Shown here: positions 36,573-49,425 of the stretch, one piece after another
Numbering within the stretch: position 1 is the stretch's first letter
Layout of the letters: every line of letters starts with the position of its first letter
NCBI GenBank assembly: GCA_029379385.1
Contig: CM055617.1
Coordinates: forward strand, 13,425,532-13,489,531
Reading direction: 5' to 3'
DNA: 64,000 nt
DNA from: Quillaja saponaria
Taxonomy: Eukaryota; Streptophyta; Magnoliopsida; Fabales; Quillajaceae
Position numbers and translations under genes: made by a program
The notes under the pieces: generated by a model
What the model was told of the DNA's origin: nothing
The model's input: the letters and a program-made list of their open reading frames with translations, nothing else
Databases searched by the model: none

Positions 36573-37815
36573 ATGAGAGTAAGAGGGGGAGAAAGAAAAC
36601 ATAAAGTAAATTTGGAGTTGATCTTTGAAGACCGAAAGGGAGATGAGTTTTTGACTGCCTCTGCAAAGTCAAAGAGTTTCTGCGTAAATCCAAGAGATAG
36701 ATGCCGACACTTTCTAAATTTATTTGTATATTTTATAGGTCTTGTGGCTGCCATATAGCAGGCTGCAGCAAGACCCTTTTTTTCTGGCAATTTCTTTCAG
36801 GTTCAACTTAAAGTGGCTAGTAGTTGAACTCAATTCGTATGTTTCAGCAAGGTTGGTTTCATTCGATTGGAGCTATGCCCAAAGCTGTTTGGGAAGGATT
36901 AATTTGATGCGTCCAATTGGCGCAACCTCCCTACTGTTAAGAAAATATCTCAAGCTGGACGAAAAGGAGCTGGAAAAGATTATACGATGTTTCTTGATTA
37001 TGCTAAATGCCTTATGTACATTGTGGAAAGAGAAAGAAAATTTTTGTGTGGGAGACGTAGGCGAAGAAGGTTAAGCTTCTAAATTTGAGATCCTAATATT
37101 TTCTAGAAAACCAAACACTAGCTAAAAAAATTAAAAGAAAACTACTTGAAGCTAGAGAAATTGTACAAATTCAACTTGTATTTCATCAAATGCATACACC
37201 AAGTACATTCAGCCTCTGGTATCTAACTGAAGGAGAACGGTAATAGTTATAGACACTATAATAGGTACACTTTCTTTTTCTAGTGGGTTGAAGTCTTATT
37301 ATGTTTGATCTGCTTTTTGTGGCAGAGCTTGAAGAGAACTGTTAGGAGTTGCCTCCTAGCGTAAAGAGAAGACGTCCCAGTAGACTAATTATTACTCCTA
37401 GAAATAAGAAGACATGGTTTGTTTTGTTATCTTTTATTATTTGAGGAATGAAGATTTATGTCAATTCCTATTGAAACGACTTTGTCATAGTTTAGATTTC
37501 AGTTGTTTTTTTAACTAACTTACATAAACAGTTTCTCAAGTCTCATAAGAAATTATAAACAATATGTGCAACAACAAGTGTTATATAAGATTTTTTTTTA
37601 CTTTTATTTTTGGCACTTAATAGTAGTTAATTTTAATTAATAATTCTCTCAAAATTTTAATATGAAATCTTCCATGGTTTGAAGTAAACAGGGTGAAGCT
37701 GTCTCTTGTTGAGGTTAAACTTCGACAAGCTTTGATGGTGGTGAATATGAAGAGGAAAACATGTGTATGTTTTTTAAGCACCGACAATTTGTAAGTTTTT
37801 CATCAAATTGGAAAC
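36573..37815 (+). pseudogene. Unrecognised gene-like segments, left arm of the large palindrome
   Basis: Exon-like pieces read MRVRGGERKHKVNLELIFED onward to ASAKSKSFC before a possible donor at about 36,684, then KVGFIRLELCPKLFGKD, stop (about 36,850-36,905), then KRRRPSRLIITPRNKKTWF (about 37,360-37,420) and VKLSLVEVKLRQALMVVNMK (about 37,692-37,755). The arm starts just after a possible acceptor (CTTTCAG/ATGAGAG). The same four pieces recur in the right arm, so they are likely exons of one source gene. I do not recognise the family. Stops and doubtful splice sites suggest it is broken here. Confidence 0.4.
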
Positions 37816-38420
37816 TATTCACACCTGAAACTATCAAATAGGAGTCTTCATGATTTACCCACTTAGACTTTTGGAATTTCATCTTCACTCCACATACCTC
37901 TTTTTTATTTATTTATTTAATTGCAACTTTCATGGTCCCTTTGTTTAACAATTAAATCATCTCAAACTACGCCTTTCAATCAAGAAATTAGATGTAGAAA
38001 CAAGTACTTAATATTTTTTATTTGAATAGGATTCTTGTGGATACATCTTTCCCGAACGAAAAACATTTAGGTGAGAATTAACACCAAATACCATTTGTTT
38101 GCATGAATTATATACTGTAACGCTTACTTTGACCTAATTGTCTTGATTCCATATATTAGCCATCGCAATGCTCCGTTGTCATGAGTTTTTGCAGCTTTGA
38201 ATTGCCAAATTTGAAGTGGCCATTCGAACCTTGAAATTAAGGCACTCATTAACCTAAAATTATTATTTTTTTATCCACAAAACCTAATATTTTAATTTCA
38301 TTGAACACAGCTTTTTATATGCTGGGATTCCATCCTACTTCATTTTGAAGTCAAGAGAAAATTAAATATGCTAGAAATGAAATTTATTAAATAATTGTTG
38401 AATATAAGAAACTTTATTTC

Positions 38421-38765
38421 TTGACAAAAATAATACTAGCTAGTGCTTCCCTTGATGCTTTGAGGCAAGATTTATGCACGAAATTGTTGTTTATTTGTGT
38501 AATACTTATTTTCATTTTTAATAATGATCTTGTTTCTATCGTTGCATTGGTTTTGCAAGTTTTTTTCCACAAAGTTGTCAATATATTGTTATTTTTCAGC
38601 ATCATGAAGATTGCACTAAGACATGAGGTGTTGTATATTAAAAAAGTGGAAAACCAGTATTTTTCAAAAATTGGGAATGAAGTTTGGAAAAATACCATCA
38701 ATATAATAAATGAAATAAATTTTTGGTATATGATTCTCCGTACAAAATATTTCTTTATCCTGTAA
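38421..38765 (+). other. 114-aa open frame inside the left palindrome arm
   Basis: Reads MTKIILASASLDALRQDLCT and on. It is low-complexity and hydrophobic in the middle. The matching stretch of the right arm (about 39,700-40,010, minus) is interrupted, so the frame is not conserved between arms. I do not regard it as a gene. Confidence 0.25.
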
Positions 38766-40639
38766 GTTTTTACATTGATATCTTTTCTTTTCAGAAAAAA
38801 CATACTATTGTAATTACCTTTCTGTTTTTTTTTTTTTTTTTTTTTTGGTAATGTTGTAATCTCATTCTTCCATTTACAGCTTAATACTGCAATATTTCCT
38901 TTATTCGGCACATATGAGTGGTATAAAAATTATAATTTAGGTGAGATTGATTTTAGTACAATCTACTATTTTACTCAATTATTATTTAGAATGCATGAAT
39001 TTTCCTTTTATGGGTGACAAATGTTCATGGAATTGCAACACCAGAGGTGAGATGTCTTTTGAGAAAATTAGAAAAGGCTGACAGTGTACAAACATATGTA
39101 GAAGAAAATAAATTTGGTCAGTAATCAATAGAAGTGACAAGTGAAGATTAGAGTCACTATAAGAATATTGCGAGCAGCATATGTACATCTATCAAATAAA
39201 CTTTGGAGGTGGTGTACACTATAAAAGGTAGAATATTGTAGTGTGCACCACCTCCAAAGTTATTTGTTAAATGTTGATAAGCATCTCGCAATATTCTTGT
39301 AGTGACTCCAATCTTCACTTGTCACCTCTATTGGTTGATGGCCAAATCTATTTTCTTCTACTTATGTTTGTACACTGTGTGTATTTTTCAATTTTTCTAA
39401 AAAACATTTCAACTCACTTCTAAGTGCTGCAATTTCATGAACATTTGTCACCCCTAATTCACAAAGGAAAATTCATGGCTTCTAAATAATAATTGAAGAA
39501 AATAGCATATTGTACAAAAATCAATCTCATGTAAAAAGATAATTTTTATACCACTCATATCTGTCGGATAAAGGAAATATTGCAGTATTAGGCTATAAAT
39601 GGAAGATCAAGAAAATAACAAGATAACATTACAAAGAAGAAGATAACTATAATAGTATGTGTCTCTCAGAAAAAAAATAAAATATGTCAGTGCAAAAACT
39701 TATGGGATTAAGAAATGCTTTGTACGGAGAATTATATACTTTTCCAAACTTCATTCAAATCTTTGAAAATTACCAGTTTTCTATTGTTTTGGTATACAAC
39801 ACCACATGTTTTAGTGCATTCTTCATGACGCTGAAAAATAACAGTTTTTTGACATTGTTGTGAACAAGTACTTGCAAAACTAATGCAACGACAGAAGCAA
39901 GATCATTATTAAAAATGAAAATAAGTATTACCCAGACAAAAAAGAATTTCTTGCATAAATCTCACCCCTAAACATCAAGGGATGCACTAATATTATTTCT
40001 GTCAAGAAATAAAGTTCCTTGTTTATCAACAATTATTTAATAAATTTGATCTCTAGCATATCTAATTTTCTCTTGACACCAAAATGAAGTAGAATGGAAT
40101 CCTAGCATATAAAAAGCTAAGTTCAATGAAATTAAAATATTAAGCTTTGTGGATAAAAAAAAGTAATAATTTTAGGTTAAGGAGTACCCTAATTTTGAGA
40201 TCCAAATGGCCACTTCGAATTTGACGATGTAAAACTGCAGAAACTAGTGCAATGGAGTCTTGTGGTGGCTAATACTTGGAATCAAGAAAATGAGATCAAA
40301 ATAAATATTATAATTTATAAGTCATGTTGGCAAATGGTATTTGGTGTTAATTCTCACATAAATGTTTTCCATTCTAGAAAGCTGTATCCACAAGAACCCA
40401 TTCAAATAAAAATTATTAAGTTTTTTTCCACAACTAATTTCTTGATTGAGAGACGTAGTTTGAGATGTTTTAATTGTTAAATCAAGATACCATAAAAGAC
40501 ACAACGAAAATAAAAAGTACGTGGAGTAAAGATGAATTTCAAGAGTCTAAATGGATAAATCACAAAAACACCTATTTGATAGTTCAGGTGTGGATAGTTT
40601 CCAACTTAGTGAAAAACTTATAGATTGTCAATGCTGAAA

Positions 40640-41828
40640 CAACGTACATGTGCTTTCTTCATTTTCACCACCCTCCAGGCTTGCCAAAGTTTAGCCTCAA
40701 CAAGAGACAGCTCCACCTTCTTTACTTCAGAACAATATTTATTACCATGGAAGATTTCACATTAAAATAATGAGAGAGAATTATCAATTAAAATTAACTA
40801 CTATGAAGGGCCAAAAATTCAAAAAAAAAAAAAAAAAATTATTTATCTCTTGTTGTTGCAAATATTGTTTACCATTTCTTATGTACTTGAGAAACTGTCC
40901 ATGTAAGTTAGTTAAAAAATAGAAATCTAAGCTAGCCACTTTGACATAAATCTTGATTCCCCAAATAATAAAAGTTAGAAAAACAAACCATGTCCTCTTA
41001 ATTCTAGGAGTAACAATTACTCTGCTAGAGTGTCTTCTCTTCGGGCTAGGAGCAGGCAACTCATTACGGTCCTCTTCAGGCTCTGCCACAAAGCAGCTCA
41101 AGCATAATAAGAGTTAAACCCAATAGAAAAAAGAAAGTATATCTGCTATAGTGTCTGTAGATATTATCGTCCCCCTTCAGTTAGATACAAGAGGCTGAAT
41201 GTGTTAAGTGAGTTAATTTGATTAAATATAAGTTAAATTTGTAGAATTTCATCTAGTTTTAAGTAGTTTTCCTTTAATTTCTTTAACTAGTATTTGGTTT
41301 CCAAGAAAAATATTAGGATTTCATATTTAGAAGGTTAACCTCCTTTGCCTGCAACCTCTACACGAAAATTTTCTTTATCACCCTATAATGTATGACATAT
41401 GACATAATCAAGAAGCTTTATGTAATATTTTCTAGCTGCTTTCCATCTAGGAGATATTCTCTTAACAGTAGGGCCAATTAGAAGCATCAAATTGATCCCT
41501 TCCAAATAGCTTTGGGCATAGCTCCGGTAGGGTGAAACCAACCTTGCTGAAAACATAGGACTGGAGTCCTACTACTAGCCACTTTAAGTTGAATCTACAA
41601 GAAGTTGCTTGAAAAAAAAAAAAAAGCCTTGCAACCTGCTTTATGGCTACTACAAGGCCTATAAATATGCAAATAAATTTAAAAAGTGTCTATAGCTATC
41701 TCTTGGATTTACGTAAAAACTTTTTGACTTTACAGAGGCAATCAACTACTCATCTTCATTTCCATCGATGAATGTCAGCTCCAAACTTACTTTATGTTTT
41801 TCTTCTCCTCCTTTGATTCTCTTCTAAG
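40640..41828 (-). pseudogene. Unrecognised gene-like segments, right arm of the large palindrome
   Basis: Minus-strand counterparts of the left-arm pieces: GGEEKHKVSLELTFIDGNED (about 41,820-41,745, then a stop), KVGFTLPELCPKLFGRDQFD continuing ASNW (about 41,555-41,480), AEPEEDRNELPAPSPKRRHS then SRVIVTPRIKRTW (about 41,090-40,990) and KVELSLVEAKLWQAWRVVKM (about 40,725-40,660). The second and third pieces read better than in the left arm. The right arm could therefore be nearer the source gene, whose leader exon may be the block at 43,061-43,260. Function unknown. Confidence 0.4.
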
Positions 41829-41867
41829 AGTTTTGTTTGTACTGGTAAGTTGTGAGTTAAAACCACA

Positions 41868-42250
41868 AATGGAAAACTAGAACTGGAGTCACGATTGTTA
41901 ATACAAGTTTTCACCCTAACCAATCACAATGCGACATGTGGCTCTTGGACACGTGTCATCATATTATTGGACATATATATACTATGTATATAGGGGCTTA
42001 AGGCTCCAAGGTAAACACATTATTCTCCTTCACTCTCACTCTCTTTACATATATTTGCTTATCTCTCTAATGACTTAAAGTTTCAGAGTGCTAACAAGTC
42101 TACAGGACCACCATGTAGGTCTACTGAGAACTAAATGTGACCTCCTGACCATATCATCAGCTCGAACAAATCTGATACAAACAACAAGTATGGTGGGCAA
42201 CAAACTAGAACTCCTTCAATTTATTAGTTATAGGCCATGGCTTTCTTTTC
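41868..42250 (+). repeat. Gypsy LTR-like fragment
   Basis: Has the look of a gypsy LTR centre: CATGTGGCTCTTGGACACGTG, then TATA-type CTATGTATATAGGGGCTTA at about 41,980. A CT-rich start region follows, and then an AATGACTTAAAGTTTCAGAG-type U5 word common in plant LTRs. It abuts the outer end of the right palindrome arm. LTR boundaries are not resolved. Confidence 0.45.
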
Positions 42251-43060
42251 TGCCTTTAATTTTCTCCTTATCTGTCCATATAGAGCAAAAGAACACATCA
42301 AATAGAGGAAAGTACTTGAAACACTCAAAATTAAAACAACACAAGTTATTTATTTATTTATTTATTTTTGACAAAAGCGTTATCTTTAGGTGAAAAGGTC
42401 TGCAAGGCAGACCATTAAAATACTCTCCACATATAACTGCCTTATTTAATCTAAACTTTAAAAAAGAAAAAGGAAAGTACCATTTCTATCTCAAGAGAAC
42501 GTCATATTATCTCACACCATCTTTCACTCATCGATATTATAGAACCAACAAAAAGTCCTAACAGTGCAGCACTAAACATCAAAGTTTTACTCAATGAGAG
42601 AAAAAACATTCAAAAAGCAAAGGAGAAAAACCAAACCAATTTTTTGTGAGGTGTTGTTTCTTTCTTGGAATTCAGCCGCCTTTGTATAAAAAAGAAAAAA
42701 AGAAAGAAAAAGGCCAATTTGCACTTAATAAAGCCTTTAACACCGTCCCATGCACAACCCAATTCCGGAAAGTAAAAAACCCAATTGCAATTTGTACATA
42801 ACAAGGATTAGTTCAGAGGACTCGTTGCCAAATAAATACTCTACACAACTTGCCAAGAAGCAAAAATTCACTCTCAAAAAACACAAATAGAAAGACAAAA
42901 ATGAAAATAACCAAATATGTATAGATTGTGAAATTCTCAACTGGGTTTTCAATTAGATCGAAAACCCAGATAAATCCTCGGAGATTGTACAAATTCGAGG
43001 ACTAAGAACATCATATTTAAGATTCAAAATTACAAGAGGAATTGCCCAATGAATACATAC
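42251..43060. other. Anonymous DNA, no gene seen
   Basis: AT-rich with a (TTTA)n run at about 42,346-42,366. It could be intron between the leader-like block at 43,061-43,260 and the right palindrome arm, but no coding piece is visible. Confidence 0.4.
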
Positions 43061-43260
43061 CTTTAATATTGATTGATTCCGTGTTATGTCCAACAATCTG
43101 ACTCGGGTTGTAGAAGAAAGGAGGTGGCTCTAGCTGGAGCGCAGTGGACGGCGGCGGTCTTCCTTAATGGTGGTATGGTACGTGGCAAAGGCTAGAAGGC
43201 GGAGGGTCTGGATGGAAAGGGATGAACAAGGTCGATTTTAAGAAATGGAGGAAGAGATAA
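43061..43260 (-). other. Possible noncoding first exon of a minus-strand gene
   Basis: A GC-richer block of about 180 bp. On the minus strand it ends at 43,061 with a consensus donor (ATTAAAG/GTATGT). It contains CGCCGCCGTCCACTGCG and pyrimidine-rich text like a leader. The first possible acceptor downstream on that strand is at the outer edge of the right palindrome arm (ACTCTTAG/AAGAG, near 41,835). The link is inferred from splice signals only. Confidence 0.3.
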
Positions 43261-43395
43261 AGAAAGAAATGACATGGGCTGGGGATTTAACTGGGTAAAT
43301 TATCTATGTCTCAAATATATTAAGTGGCAGATGTAGATACCCAATTATTCCAAAATATATATATATATAATTCATATCTAAGTGTGCCATGAAGA

Positions 43396-45299
43396 TGTTG
43401 ATAGTAGCTTACATGTTCATAAAGTTTATAATTTGAGTCCCACCATGAAGCCTTTAATTATTTTGTTTAGGTCAGAAACAATTGTACTTATAATTTGAAT
43501 TCAAATAGGATGTCTATTTCATGTTCAACCAGGCATCCTATTTGAATTAAACATACATAACTATTAAAATATAATACAAATACAAACTTTCAATACATCA
43601 ATTGTCATCAAGAATTCTAAAAGCTTTGTTATATCCTGTAAGAGAATTGAATTGCACCCCCAAAAGAGATTGTAGTCAACATCTCTTATTGATAAAGTGC
43701 TTGAAAAATTCAATCATTTTGGAATTAAGGAAGCAGGTACTCCTTATTGATTCTAGTACAAAGTTAACGGAAAATCTTCATTAGACCTGTAACACAACTT
43801 GAATATGCAAGTGCTATTGGAAGTGTTATGTATGCTATGCATTGAAATAGACCAGATATTGCATTTGCTTGTGTGTAAACTTTCTAGATACACACATAAT
43901 CCTAGTTGCAATCACTGGAGAGCCATGACTAGAATTTTTCGATATCTTAAAAGAACTTAACACTCTGTTATAATGGATATCCTGTTGTGTTAGAAGGGTA
44001 CACTGATGCAAGTTGGATAACAAGTGATGTTGATAATAAATCCACTTCAAGATGGATTTTTACACTAGGTGGTGCTGCTATAAGTTGGGCATCGAAAAAG
44101 AAAACTTATATTTTCACTCTACAATGGAATTAGAATTTGTAGCATTAAGCAGCTGTTGGAAAAGAAGTACAATGGTTGATAAATATGCTTTTGGATATAG
44201 TGTTATGGCTACAACCAATGCCAGCAATTTCTTTATATTGTGATAGTGAGAATACTCTGTTTAAGGCTTATAGTAATATTTACAATGGAAAGTCTAGACA
44301 TTAAGTATGTGACATGAATATGTGAGAGAATTGACTTCTCATGGAGTGATTTCAGTTGTTTATGTTAGATCTAATGATAATTTAGCAAATCCACTTACTA
44401 AAAGATTGCCAAGATATAAAATTTATATTACATTAGTGGAATGAGCTTGAAACCATTTCATAAAAGACACTATTAATGGGAACCTAACTTTGACATAGTA
44501 ACAACTATTTTTCAAAGTTCAATGAGTTAATAACAAGTTACTAATTGTGTCTTGAAATGGCACTTAATATTAAATTAAAGCCCTATTCTAGGATGTCAGT
44601 GCTTAAATAATCTGTATGGAGGATGAGTGTAGAACTCTTAATGGAGTATATTGTAGTATTCCACCTATATGAATATAGAAGGGGTGCCACTTCTAGCCAC
44701 TTCTAGCAAAGATTAAAAAGGGTTATCTTTGTCAATATTCATGAATCCAAGAAGTAGCACATGGCCATTATTGCTTGTTTTGGAATCTTAAGACAATTGG
44801 ATAATATCACGTGTATAACTATTTTGGTTCTTAAATAAGGAGTATTGGTTCAATTTGTGGACACCAACTCCTTCATTAGAATTTCAATATGTCTATACTA
44901 ATAGAAAAGCTCTAAGTCTTTGGGATACTTTCTATTATGCATGATATTAGGAATGTAGACTTAATTATAATCTAGTGGGGAATTGTTAGATAGTTTATAA
45001 TTTGGAGTCTTACATTGGAGAGTCATAAAGCCTTTTAATTATTCTGTTTAAGTCAGAAACAATTGTATTTATAATTTGAATTCAAGTAGATGTCTATGCT
45101 TGTTCAATAGGCATCTTATTTGAATTAAACCTACATAACTATTAAAACATAATATAAATATAGGCCTCTAATACAGCAACTGCCATCAAGAATTCTAAAG
45201 GCTCTGTTGTGTCCTGAGTGGGAATTGAACTGCACCCCCAAAAGATGCCTCAAAGCTTGTGAATATCATTTTTTTTGTTTTACTGCTTATTTTCTAACA
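43396..45299 (+). mobile_element. Shrunken Ty1/copia element with two short LTRs
   Basis: The 5' LTR at about 43,396-43,670 and 3' LTR at 44,984-45,299 share TTTATAATTTG, AGTCAGAAACAATTGTA-like, ATTTGAATTAAAC, CATCAAGAATTCTAAA and TTGCACCCCCAAAAGA-like blocks. A purine tract (AGTGGGGAA) precedes the 3' LTR, which starts TGTTAG and ends CTAACA. The interior is only about 1.3 kb and retains just the end of pol, so gag, integrase and most of the reverse transcriptase are gone. The 5' LTR seems truncated at its inner end. I see no clear target duplication. Confidence 0.7.
43801..44460 (+). pseudogene. Copia reverse transcriptase end and RNase H remnant
   Basis: EYASAIGSVMYAM, then a stop and NRPDIAFACV, mark the RT tail. 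RNase H follows as VVLEGYTDASWITSDVDNKS, WIFTLGGAAISWASKKKTYI and YCDSENTLFKAYSNIYNGKS (about 44,236-44,295), ending in decayed SNDNLANPLTKRL at about 44,370-44,410. Stops and frameshifts show it is dead. The order and words match plant copia elements. Confidence 0.8.
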
Positions 45300-48200
45300 G
45301 TACATGACGCTGATAATTATTTGCAAAAAATGCTGCCATAATTATATCAGTATACAGGTCTATAAAATAGTATCCATGTTTGCGTTCAAATTTTTTATAT
45401 CATTATCTGCTTCTGCAATTACGTAGAAAATATTATAGAAATTGCAAAGTCAACTAGGGGTTTTCTAGGTCTACATTTTCTGAATCTCCCCTGATGCAGA
45501 TAGAGTAATTTTTTGTGGTGTGGCTAGTAATATATATGTATTTTCATGCTTCAGTTTTCCAAAAAAGACGAAAGAGTATATAAAATTTTTCAGTAGTATA
45601 ATATATCTTATCAACCACTATTTTTTTTTTCTTTTTTCAAAATAAAAGTTTAAAACTTAACAATCACTCACATGCTATAAAAAAATATTGTCATTCTGTA
45701 AAGGTCATTGTGTAATCAGTTGGTTCAAATATTAAAATATTTTGGAATCGTCTCAATGACATAGAATCAAATCCAGATTTCATCAGGGTTATAGAATTTA
45801 TAGTAAGGAAGCTAGTTACCTACCGTTATGTAACTTGTTAGACTTTACGGACCAAAGCAAAAATAAAAAATAAAAATTGTCACCTAGCTTTCAGTTAGTT
45901 TCATCTTCATTGTCTTTTTTTTCTCACGGCGAAGATCAACACCAAAAGAAAAACCTATCCTAAAAGTCGGACTAATGAAAATATATTTAATGTAAAAAAG
46001 TGTGTAATTCAAATACGATCTCTTTAATTCAGCAATAGATATTCTTCAAAAGTTTAATTGAGTAAGGACGTACGTGCACATTATTACCTGCCTTATGGGA
46101 ATCTTCACTAAACAAAATTGTAAATAGAAAGACTTTTCACATAAACAAAATCATGGTTAACAATCTGTACCCATTGTATTTGTACACTAACTATTTGGTT
46201 CTTTGTAAGTTGTAAATAACAAAAGAAAAATAAGTAAAAACAAAAATATGATAACAAGTCCTAGCTATCGGACAACAAAATTAGTTTTGTATCTATCTAT
46301 GTGAAAATACTCTATAAGTAGCTAGCTAAATTGTTTGGTAGTTTGCATTGTGAAGCAAGGATGTTTTACTCAGACTTTTCCTTTTCTTGTTCTTGTATCC
46401 ATTCTTCTTCTTCTTCCTTTTAAAACATCTGCTCGAGAGTTATCTTAATTTCCTAAAGGTCAAAGTGAGCCAATTATATTTTTTTTCCCTTTTCAAACCT
46501 AGTTGTTATTATTATTATTATTATTATCTTTTACTTAAAATAAAGGTGAAATAAGTGTAGTGAGATTATAGAAGGAAAAAAAAAAAAAAAGGTTTAAAGT
46601 TTATCTCACTTTCTAATTCATACATGCACATACAATATAATATACATGCAGGATTTATAGTATTTTGACTATGTGTGCAATAAAATTTTATTTACAAATA
46701 TTTTTGTTAGAAAAATATAAGATTATAATAGTATATATTTGATCAAATCGGGACAGATGCATTAATTGAGATATTTTATCTCATATATCACTTGGCCGTT
46801 AAAATATGTTATTGAATTGATAAAATTTATTTGATATATAATTAACTTCAAGAAATATAATGCAGTATCTGTTTTTGTCAAGCTTTGCCCCTAAGAAATC
46901 CATTAACTCAGTCGTCATATGAATATTTTTGTAATTTTGATATTTTCATTAATTAAAAAAATGATTTACCCCAGATAAATTTAATTAAAATAAAAATTTT
47001 ATTTTTGTAATTTGAATTTTTTTTTTTTTTTCTAATAATCGATTCAATCTACTTTTTCTGGAAAATAATATTCTATCCAATTCGTGTATCGGTATTTCAA
47101 TTGTTGTATCATCTACATCATCTCTTTCCACTTGAGACCTCTCTATTTTAGTCATCCAACTCCAATTATACAGCTGATTGAGGTTCCACTTCTGCAAAAT
47201 ATATATCATCGAAGGTATCTTTTTACATATACAAAGTTTGCAGGGTTATATATTATTTATTTATTTATATGTTCATTTCTTGTTTGTATATATACTGCCT
47301 GTTAATGGTTATGCAGAAAATAAAACTAAAAAAAAAAAAAATGTTTTTAAAACTGAAATTTTTGTTTTAATAGGGAATATTGCTTCATTGATACATAAGT
47401 CAAACGAACTTACAACACAAAAAACGAAAAAATAAAATAAAATTCAAACCTTAAATCTTGCAATACAAAATGAATTTCAATAATTTGGCTGTTTTTTAGG
47501 ATTCATGCGATCGCTGAAATAAAAGGTCAGTGAATGATATATATATATTTTATTTTCATAATTACATTTTTTACAAATAGAGATCTCACTAAGTGATAGT
47601 ACAAATATTGTCTAGATAGAATACCATATCTAAAAACACCCACAAAAGAGAAAAGAAAAATATTTACAATTTCCATTAAAGGAAGATCATAAACCTTAAG
47701 ATTTATCCTAAAATAGATAAATCTATTAGTTGATTGGAAAACCAAAAGTAAATAATAAAAGTTTAGGACTTTTTTTTGACTAAACTGTACTATTGGTTTC
47801 TATAGTATGCATTATATTTGAATTTGGTCTCTGTATTTCATAACGATTTGGGTTTTCTTAGTTTCAAAATTGTGTCAATTATGTACTTAACATGATTTTT
47901 CATTCAAATTGACTTAATAGAAGGTAAAGGACAATTAAATGACTAACGGTTTTGATGTCGCAAACTCATTTGTCACTGCGGGCATAATTTGCCAGCTTGT
48001 ATAAGTTTTGTTTTTTGATTTAGTGATTAGGTATGTTCGAACCAACTTATATACATTTTATAAAATATATGTGAAAATATTGTATTAAAAATTAAAATAG
48101 AAGAAAACTGAAAGAAAAGAGACATCTCATACATTCTGCAAACCCAAAGTGAGGTTCCATTTTTGATTTCCTATGAAAGTTGATTCAGGCTCAACAACCA

Positions 48201-48779
48201 CAATTTGTTGGAGACCCAAATCATGACTTACCTCTAAATGAAATTAGGATTCACCTTTTATCTTTCTTTTATTTATTGGTCCCAGGGGAATTCTCCAAAT
48301 CTTTAATGATGAAATATCTAAATCAACGTAATCGACTTTTTCTTTTCTTCTGCTCACTAGAATTATGGATATCAAAACCACCATTTATACTTTCGTAGCT
48401 TTATTTGAACCATAATCTTGAGACTTTCTCCGAAATGGGTAGAGAAGATATGAAATTCACTATATCACTGAATATTGACGAACAATTAGATTTTCCTACC
48501 TTTTATATGGCTTAATGGGTGTGGACCATTGATTGAGTAAGGCATATAACTTTTTGTTAAAACTGAATTTGACCAGCTGAGGTGTCCTCTATGTGGCTGA
48601 CCTATAGAGAGGGTAGTCATTTTGAACTGTAAAAACTCCAATGTCAAAGTCATTAATCAGAATAGTATAATGTCCATGACGATAATAATGACATTCGACA
48701 ATAATGGCGTCCATTATAATATTAATGGTGGTAGTTACAATTTGGATTAGCTTGTTATACCTATGTCATATGTAATAAA
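45300..48779. other. AT-rich intergenic DNA, no gene seen
   Basis: No recognisable domain in any frame. Includes an (ATT)n run at about 46,508-46,530 and several poly-T/poly-A tracts. Confidence 0.55.
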
Positions 48780-49169
48780 ATCATTGGATTACTAAAATCT
48801 AGTATTATCACTAGTCCCCTAAAAAATGAGTTTAAGGAGTGTAGGAACTTGAACTGATGGTTGAAGAAATCCTGATAGAACAGGTGTTTAAAAATGAATG
48901 GACCATATACTTGTGTGATGTTCGACGTTTGAGAGGTGCACAACTATTAAACGAAAAATTATGGTGCTATCACTAATGTGATGCTCTTCTAGTGTGATGT
49001 TTTTACATTGGTGTTGATGTTGTGTTGCACATGTTGTAACCCACCTTATAACTTACCTCGCTTCACTCAACCTTATAACTACTCCACCTTATTAATCCTA
49101 CATTTTTTAGCGCGAATTGTAAAGTTTGGACCTTACTATAATAGCAATTTATGCTTAATTTTTGTCTAG

Positions 49170-49425
49170 TCAATAAGGTACTAATATGCAGTTGTATTAA
49201 ATTGTACTGAAGTATACGACATACCTTGCTTTGAGATATATGGGTGAGAACCCAAGATTTGTTTGTTGACGTTGTAGCATTCTGGATGAAAACCTGTGAT
49301 TTTGTCTCTAATAGGATACTAATAAAAAGTTGGATTTAAATTGTATTGAAATAAATAGCATACATTGCTTTGAGCAATACGGGTGAAAACACAATATTGT
49401 TTGCTAATGTATTAGTTTGGTAGCC
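49170..49425. repeat. Diverged tandem pair, period about 136 bp
   Basis: Two copies share AATAAGGTACTAATA/AATAGGATACTAATA, AAATTGTACTGAA/AAATTGTATTGAA, TGCTTTGAG and GGGTGAGAACCC/GGGTGAAAACAC. Noncoding. Confidence 0.5.

Larger units (their letters stand above)
36573..41828. repeat. Large imperfect palindrome with ~2.6 kb arms
   Basis: The left arm 36,573-39,222 matches the complement of the right arm 39,237-41,828 throughout. Anchors are AACATAAAGTAA (36,599 / complement near 41,800), CGTAAATCCAAGAGATAG (36,684 / near 41,710), AACTTAAAGTGGCTAGTAGT (36,806 / near 41,585), AATCTTCACTTGTCAC near the axis, and GGTGGTGTACACTA against TAGTGTGCACCACC at the axis. By eye most aligned bases agree, with scattered substitutions and indels, so the structure is old but still clear. 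It begins only about 13 bp after the smaller palindrome ends. No target duplication or transposon terminus is visible at its outer ends. Confidence 0.88.
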
